Of a stretch of DNA of 64,000 nucleotides, positions 60,364 through 64,000 are shown piece by piece (within the stretch, counting starts at the first letter, position 1; every line of letters begins with the position of its first letter). Location of the stretch: positions 2,475,001 to 2,539,000 of the forward strand of contig NZ_CP038271.1 in NCBI RefSeq assembly GCF_004571195.1, written 5' to 3'. The notes under the pieces are model-generated. The model was not told the DNA's origin, did no database searches, and saw only the letters and a program-made list of their open reading frames with translations. Source of the DNA: Legionella geestiana (lineage in GTDB: Bacteria; Pseudomonadota; Gammaproteobacteria; Legionellales; Legionellaceae). Position numbers and translations under genes: made by a program.

Positions 60364-61395
60364 ATGCGCTTGATGGTCACAGGGTGTGCGGGGTTTATCG
60401 GGTTTCATCTGGCGTTGTTTCGCCTGCTTCGGGGGGATACCGTTATTGGAGTGGATAACCTGAATGATTATTATGCGGTGAGTCTCAAGGAAGACCGACT
60501 GCTTAAGCTGCAGGCATTCTCTAATTTTCATTTCGTGCGCATGGATATCAGTGACGCAAAGGCGCTGCAAACTGTTTTTGAAGTCCATCAGCCTCAGCGT
60601 GTAGCCCACCTTGCCGCGCAGCCTGGAGTTCGTTATTCGCTTGAAAATCCGAATGCCTACATTCAATCCAACCTTGTGGGGTTTTCTACGCTGCTGGAGC
60701 AGTGTCGCCAGTTTAACGTTGAACATCTGGTCTATGCGTCTACAAGTTCAGTGTATGGCGCTAATGCCGCGCAGCCTTATACAGAAGCGCAGGGCGTTAA
60801 TCATCCACTCTCACTCTATGCCGCCACCAAAAAAGCCAATGAATTAATGGCGCATTCGTATGCGCATCTTTTTAATCTGCCAATGACCGGGCTTCGATTT
60901 TTTACGGTCTATGGACCATGGGGGCGGCCTGATATGGCCATTTTTGGGTTTACCAAAGCCATTCTTGAGGGAAGGCCGATTAAAGTTTATAACAACGGCC
61001 ATCTGGCGCGGGATTTTACCTATGTTGACGATATTGTCGAGGGCGTGTCGCGCGCGATTGATACCCCGGCATCACCGGATGAAAAATGGTCCGCCTTAAA
61101 TCCCGATGCGGCCAGCAGCAGCGCGCCCTGGCGAATTTATAACATCGGGCGCGGGGAGCCTGTGAATCTTTTTGATTTCATTGATGCCATTGAGCGCGCC
61201 ACCGGAAAGAAAGCCATTCGTGAATACGTGCCCATGCAGCCTGGGGATGTTTATTCCACCCATGCGAGCACAGCGCGCCTTGAAGCGGATATGGGCTATC
61301 GTCCGGGAGTGTCACTGGATGAAGGGGTAGGGCGGTTTGTAGCATGGTATCGGGATTATTACGCATGCCAGGAACGTGTTGAAGTCTTGAGCTAG
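60364..61395 (+). CDS. UDP-glucuronate 4-epimerase-like nucleotide-sugar epimerase
   Basis: The 343-residue extended short-chain dehydrogenase has a GxxGxxG NAD motif (MVTGCAGFIGFHLALF), the Thr/Ser of STSSVYGA and the catalytic YxxxK in HPLSLYAATKKANELM. The NLNDYYAVSLKEDRL and FFTVYGPWGRPDMAIFGFTK segments are typical of UDP-glucuronate 4-epimerase, which makes UDP-galacturonate for surface polysaccharide. ATG 60364 fits the Rossmann start; upstream codons are not family-like. No other polysaccharide gene lies beside it. Confidence 0.88.
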   Translation: MRLMVTGCAGFIGFHLALFRLLRGDTVIGVDNLNDYYAVSLKEDRLLKLQAFSNFHFVRMDISDAKALQTVFEVHQPQRVAHLAAQPGVRYSLENPNAYIQSNLVGFSTLLEQCRQFNVEHLVYASTSSVYGANAAQPYTEAQGVNHPLSLYAATKKANELMAHSYAHLFNLPMTGLRFFTVYGPWGRPDMAIFGFTKAILEGRPIKVYNNGHLARDFTYVDDIVEGVSRAIDTPASPDEKWSALNPDAASSSAPWRIYNIGRGEPVNLFDFIDAIERATGKKAIREYVPMQPGDVYSTHASTARLEADMGYRPGVSLDEGVGRFVAWYRDYYACQERVEVLS

Positions 61396-61422
61396 ACGAG
61401 CATGTGCAATCTGGGGTGTCAG

Positions 61423-61453
61423 ATGCTGTCGTCATGGCGTATGACGACAGCAT
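61423..61453. terminator. Perfect 13-bp hairpin between convergent genes
   Basis: ATGCTGTCGTCAT (61423-61435) pairs perfectly with ATGACGACAGCAT (61441-61453) around a 5-nt loop. It sits between convergent coding regions and probably works as a bidirectional terminator, although a T-run is lacking on both sides. Confidence 0.6.
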
Positions 61454-61475
61454 TGGGAGCAAAGATAAGAACTTC

Positions 61476-62387
61476 TCAGGACAGTGAGGATGCGCGCTCG
61501 TTTTTCATTGACGCAACAACGCGGTCCTTCTCTTCCCACAATTCGTTGAGCCATGCTCTGAACGCTTCCTGAAAGTCCTCTTCGTCAGCAGGTGTTAATG
61601 TGCTGAATGCTTCAGGGATAGGTACAACGCGCACGTGCACTTTGACCGATTTTACCCGATGACAGAGAAAGTCCCAGAGCGAATAATGGGAGGCGGGGTA
61701 GGCGATGCTCGCGTCAATCATTGCATCAAGATGTTCTTCCATTGCGCGTATAACATAGCTGACGCCTCCGGCGCGTGGTTTTAAGAGATGCACATACGGG
61801 GCATTTTGCGTTTCCTGTTTAAGCGGCGTGAAGCGTGTTCCCTCCACAAAACTGGTAATTGTCCCAGGCGTTTTGCGAAAGACTTTTACTGCCTTCTGGG
61901 TGGCACGAAAATCTTCGCCCTTTTTATGCGGATTTTTAGCCAGATAAGCTTTGGAGTAGCGTTTCATGAAAGGACAGCCCATGGCCCACCATGCAAAGCC
62001 AAGTATTGGCATCCATTTCAGGGAATCTTTGATAAAAAACTTCAGCACCGCGATTTTACGGTTAAACACAAACTGCAGCACAACGATATCAAGCCAGCTC
62101 TGGTGATTGGCAACCAGCAGGTAGCGTGCGTTTTTATCGATGTTCTCAAGGCCTGTTATCTCCCATTTGACCGGCTGAGTAAGGCGAATTAAAGCGCCGT
62201 TAATGTCCATCCAGCCAATGGCTATGGCGCCGGCGGCGCGAGTCATCAGCGCCTGCCAGCGGGGAATGGGAATGAGTTTACAGAAAGCCACAATAAATAT
62301 GGGGATACCCCATGCAATTGTCTGTATAGAAATGGCCAGCAGGGTGGCAATGCCCCAGAGCGTGCCCATGTTACACCACTTTTTCAT
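61476..62387 (-). CDS. PlsC-family 1-acylglycerol-3-phosphate acyltransferase-like protein
   Basis: The 303-residue membrane protein carries the acyltransferase box H-x4-D in LVANHQSWLDIVVLQFVF and the second motif in SFVEGTRFTPLKQ, plus PRAGGVSYVIRAMEEHLDAM. The N-terminal hydrophobic part anchors it. It resembles the YihG branch of PlsC, which acylates lysophospholipid. I start at ATG 62387 behind CGGAGTATTTC; a second ATG at 62369 is possible. It begins 11 bp after the trans-sulfuration gene's stop and may be co-transcribed with it. Confidence 0.87.
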   Translation of the reverse strand: MKKWCNMGTLWGIATLLAISIQTIAWGIPIFIVAFCKLIPIPRWQALMTRAAGAIAIGWMDINGALIRLTQPVKWEITGLENIDKNARYLLVANHQSWLDIVVLQFVFNRKIAVLKFFIKDSLKWMPILGFAWWAMGCPFMKRYSKAYLAKNPHKKGEDFRATQKAVKVFRKTPGTITSFVEGTRFTPLKQETQNAPYVHLLKPRAGGVSYVIRAMEEHLDAMIDASIAYPASHYSLWDFLCHRVKSVKVHVRVVPIPEAFSTLTPADEEDFQEAFRAWLNELWEEKDRVVASMKNERASSLS

Positions 62388-62398
62388 GAAATACTCCG

Positions 62399-63559
62399 TT
62401 AACGAATACACCTTAAGGCATTATCCAAATCACTGCGTAAATCCTCAAGGTCTTCAATACCCACCGATAAACGGACAAATCCATCAGTAATACCCAGTTT
62501 ATCGCGCTGTACACGCGGGATGGAGGCATGCGTCATGATGGCTGGATGTTCGATGAGGCTTTCAACGCCGCCAAGACTTTCCGCGAGGGTGAAAATTTCG
62601 CACGCGGCAAGGAAGCGTTTTGCCTCATCAAGGCCACCTTTGAGAGCCATTGAAATCATGCCGCCCGGGGCTTTCATCTGTTCTTTAGACAGCAAGTGCT
62701 GAGGGTGGCTTTTAAGACCCGGGTACCAGACCCGTTCTACTGCCGGATGCTGCTCCAGCCATTCAGCAAGGGCACTGGCATTTTCGCAATGCCGCTGCAT
62801 GCGCAGGCCAAGCGTTTTCAGGCTTCGAAGGACAAGAAAACTGTCAAAGGGACCCGCAACCGCGCCACAGCTGTTTTGTAAAAACGCAACCCGGTCTGCG
62901 AGCTCTGAATTATCTCCCACCACGGCGACACCGTTAACAACATCGGAATGCCCGTTAAGGTATTTAGTGCCGGAATGCACGACAATATCAAAGCCATGTT
63001 CAAGGGGTCGCTGAATCCATGGTGTGGCAAAGGTGTTATCGGCAACGGTAATCAGATTATGCGCCTTGCCAATGCGGGCAATGGCCTCGAGATTTGCAAG
63101 TTTCAGCATGGGGTTTGAGGGGGTTTCCACCCAAATCATACGGGTTTGCGGGCGGATGGCGGCTTCAATGGCAGCCGGGTCGCTCATGTCTACGAAAGAA
63201 AACGAGAAATTTGAGGTACGGGTTTTGACCTTGTCCATCAGGCGATACGTACCGCCATAAAGGTCATCCATGGCTATCACGTGACTGTCGGTATCGAGCA
63301 GGTCAAGAACGGTATTGATAGCCGCCATGCCAGAAGCAAACGCAAAGCCACGGCTGCCAGACTCGAGGCTGCTGATGCAGTTCTCAAAGGCCGTTCGAGT
63401 CGGGTTTTGTGTGCGCGAGTATTCATAGCCCTGATGGACACCGGGAGCCGATTGTTTATAGGTCGAGGTTGCGTAAATGGGGGTCATGACAGCACCGGTG
63501 GCCGGGTCAGCGTGCTGACCTGCGTGAATGGCGCGGGTGTCAAAGCGGGTTTTGTCCAT
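62399..63559 (-). CDS. Cystathionine gamma-synthase/lyase-family PLP enzyme
   Basis: The 386-residue protein has the Cys/Met metabolism PLP signature: IYATSTYKQ, YEYSRTQNPTR, FASGMAAINTVLDLLD, DDLYGGTYRLM and the PLP lysine Lys199 in HSGTKYLNGHSDV. The C-terminal SLGGVESLIEHPAIMTHASI and VRLSVGIEDLEDLRSDL are typical of cystathionine gamma-synthase/gamma-lyase/beta-lyase. Which reaction it favours cannot be told. CGGAGAATCC precedes the ATG. It is upstream of the acyltransferase. Confidence 0.92.
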   Translation of the reverse strand: MDKTRFDTRAIHAGQHADPATGAVMTPIYATSTYKQSAPGVHQGYEYSRTQNPTRTAFENCISSLESGSRGFAFASGMAAINTVLDLLDTDSHVIAMDDLYGGTYRLMDKVKTRTSNFSFSFVDMSDPAAIEAAIRPQTRMIWVETPSNPMLKLANLEAIARIGKAHNLITVADNTFATPWIQRPLEHGFDIVVHSGTKYLNGHSDVVNGVAVVGDNSELADRVAFLQNSCGAVAGPFDSFLVLRSLKTLGLRMQRHCENASALAEWLEQHPAVERVWYPGLKSHPQHLLSKEQMKAPGGMISMALKGGLDEAKRFLAACEIFTLAESLGGVESLIEHPAIMTHASIPRVQRDKLGITDGFVRLSVGIEDLEDLRSDLDNALRCIR

Positions 63560-63693
63560 GGATTCTCCGGGGAGTTCGCGTGCTTTCGCAAATCTTTACA
63601 AGTTGAGCTATAGTAATCAAGGAAGCACCGTGATTCAACAGGGATTGCCAGCTTGCTGCTATACAGGAGTTACGGAATAAGCCGGGGAGAATC

Positions 63694-64000
63694 ATGCGCA
63701 GGCAAGAGATTGATTACGCAAGTGTTGCAAAAGCTGCTGACAGCATAAAAATGCGCGGAGCAGAACCTTCTCTCACCGATGTGTGTGAAGAACTTGGTGT
63801 TATTAATCCACCCGCCAATCTTTCAGAGCTCCTCGAGCAGTGGTACAGTCGTCAGCCTGAATTTCAGCGCACAAACAACGCGCCGTTAACCCGGAATATT
63901 CATCTGGATTCCGGGCATATTCTTGAGCGTAATGAAGAACTTGAAAAATCTCTCTCGCTGCTTCGCGCCACCCTTGAATCTACCGCTGATGGCATTATGA
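63694..64000 (+). CDS. N-terminal part of a regulator with DNA-binding-like and PAS regions (cut by window end)
   Basis: The frame runs off the window end. The first 60 residues (YASVAKAADSIKMRGAEPSL, then TDVCEELGV) look like a KfrA-type helical DNA-binding domain; then a coil (HILERNEELEKSLSLLRATL) leads into the start of a PAS domain (ESTADGIM). The rest is likely a sensor/GGDEF/kinase output. The ATG at 63694 follows GGGGAGA. Class cannot be assigned without the rest. Confidence 0.65.
   Translation, partial: MRRQEIDYASVAKAADSIKMRGAEPSLTDVCEELGVINPPANLSELLEQWYSRQPEFQRTNNAPLTRNIHLDSGHILERNEELEKSLSLLRATLESTADGIM

Overview
The window looks like a chromosome segment of a Legionella-type gammaproteobacterium (Legionellaceae); the species cannot be fixed from the sequence. 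The reasons are the housekeeping set (ubiG, a ProQ/FinO protein, short putA, roxA-like oxygenase, hutH, nagZ, dapD-dapE), a predicted CsrA-sponge small RNA downstream of a LetA-like box, and a dense run of eukaryote-like, effector-like proteins (U-box, F-box, protein kinase, cysteine-protease-like, EEP phosphatase-like) as expected for a Dot/Icm-bearing intracellular pathogen. No Dot/Icm apparatus gene lies in the window, so effector status is an inference throughout.

Layout. 1-8.7 kb is mostly core: a UDG-like protein overlapping ubiG, a ProQ-like RNA chaperone, an Rsm-type sRNA, an L,D-transpeptidase-like protein, putA, a ribosomal-oxygenase-like cupin, a secreted 2H phosphoesterase and a tiny secreted repeat peptide. 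8.8-15.3 kb is a mobile-element scar: a tyrosine integrase overlapping a DUF1016 nuclease, the 3' half of a tRNA-Thr, a RelE/HTH toxin-antitoxin pair, an intact IS4-family element inserted with a 9-bp target duplication into an alpha/beta hydrolase remnant, and decayed ORFs. 15.3-20.8 kb is a resistance-like cluster: an AadA-like nucleotidyltransferase, a shikimate-kinase-like/LuxR-HTH fusion, two aminoglycoside-phosphotransferase-family proteins and an ABC exporter. 20.9-47.5 kb is accessory and effector-like: a 2300-residue SecA-like ATPase, an AAA/cysteine-hydrolase fusion, an apparently circularly permuted EEP protein, a reverse transcriptase pseudogene, an F-box protein, a beta-repeat/U-box protein, a large protein with a C-terminal kinase, a papain-like candidate, plus a membrane/redox operon and msrA-msrB. 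47.6-64 kb returns to metabolism (O-acetyltransferase, permease-hutH, nagZ, symporter, dapD-dapE, sugar epimerase, acyltransferase, trans-sulfuration enzyme), with one more effector-like protein at 58-59.6 kb.

Repeats form two families. Two 162-bp fold-back elements (32.55 and 59.76 kb, plus a solo end at 1.89 kb) share their loop and flanking blocks but have different stems. Two ~267-bp elements (44.85 and 59.92 kb, in opposite orientation) have termini like those of the intact IS4-family element and carry REP-type palindromes. Several predicted effectors share poly-serine linkers. No rRNA, intact tRNA, CRISPR array or complete prophage was seen. Base composition was not counted and no database was searched; family names rest on motif recognition.
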